A DNA stretch of 64,000 nt from Nitrospira sp. BO4 (GTDB lineage: Bacteria; Nitrospirota; Nitrospiria; Nitrospirales; Nitrospiraceae), in the NCBI GenBank assembly GCA_030144965.1, contig JAMPUU010000012.1, positions 655,996 through 719,995 on the forward strand, written 5' to 3'. Every line of letters starts with the position of its first letter. Position 1 is the first letter of the stretch. The position numbers and the translations under genes were made by a program. Of the stretch, positions 63,854-64,000 are shown one piece after another. Under the pieces are notes generated by a model. That model saw only the letters and a program-made list of their open reading frames with translations, had not been told where the DNA came from and did no database searches.

Positions 63854-64000
63854 TGAATCATTCGCTCACAAGGTAGCTACGTGCATCTAGTGAGCTGGTG
63901 CTGGTGATTCGATGGGGACTTTCGCCACGTTCGATACGACAGCTGTGGCAACGATTGGGCCTGTTGTTTCATCGGCTTCGGGCTTGTGGCCTCGTCACTT

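Overview
The window looks like a chromosome segment of a nitrite-oxidising Nitrospira or close relative (phylum Nitrospirota). This is inferred from gene content: an assimilatory sulfur cluster with a siroheme reductase fused to a TusA domain, a protein with paired PCP_red domains, and a periplasmic chlorite dismutase of the long, Nitrospira-like type. No rRNA gene is present, so the assignment is inference.

Bases 1-19,647 are ordinary core chromosome. A minus-strand sulfur-assimilation cluster (siroheme reductase-TusA, cysH, trpD2-like, cysD, cysNC) is preceded by an Rrf2 regulator. A Fis-type regulator, HU and tRNA-Val(GAC) follow. Then comes the translation cluster thrS-infC-rpmI-rplT, with infC apparently starting at AUC. 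A convergent minus-strand cluster holds fmt, rsmB, rpe, pheS and pheT; the PheRS subunits are of archaeal/eukaryotic type. Next to fmt lies the initiator tRNA-fMet gene, whose product is the substrate of Fmt.

Bases 19,648-63,779 are a genomic island of about 44 kb inserted into the 3' end of tRNA-fMet. A 51-bp perfect direct repeat bounds it, and a tyrosine integrase and an excisionase-like gene lie at the left end. The island is a mosaic: (a) a compact filamentous-phage (inovirus) gene set at 21.9-27.5 kb with Rep, ssDNA-binding protein, coat-like proteins, a pIII-like protein, a pVI-like protein and Zot; (b) a type I restriction-modification locus with an RloC/PrrC-like ATPase between hsdS and hsdR, followed by a DUF4268 gene; (c) three intact copies and one broken copy of a unit made of a structured leader, an 81-residue ORF and a terminator, with family of unknown function; (d) two groups of integron-type gene cassettes without an integron integrase, encoding a HEPN abortive-infection-like protein, a SEFIR protein and a PD-(D/E)XK-like protein; (e) metabolic and stress cargo: chlorite dismutase behind an ECF sigma/anti-sigma pair, a globin-coupled histidine kinase, a dihaem cytochrome, PepE, an acid phosphatase and an isocitrate/isopropylmalate dehydrogenase-type enzyme; (f) a foreign-looking GC-rich segment with a YhhQ-type transporter; and (g) a HigBA toxin-antitoxin pair next to the right end. 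Several remnants (IS3, RHS, antiporter, S8 protease, HepT/MntA) show repeated gain and decay.

Beyond the right repeat is a short decayed frame that resembles an integrase tail and points at the repeat, the same geometry as at the left end. The right repeat may therefore be the junction between two tandem islands.

The strongest candidates for something undescribed are the Nitrospira inovirus with its unusual gene order and two tiny overlapping genes, and the repeated leader-81-residue-ORF-terminator unit.
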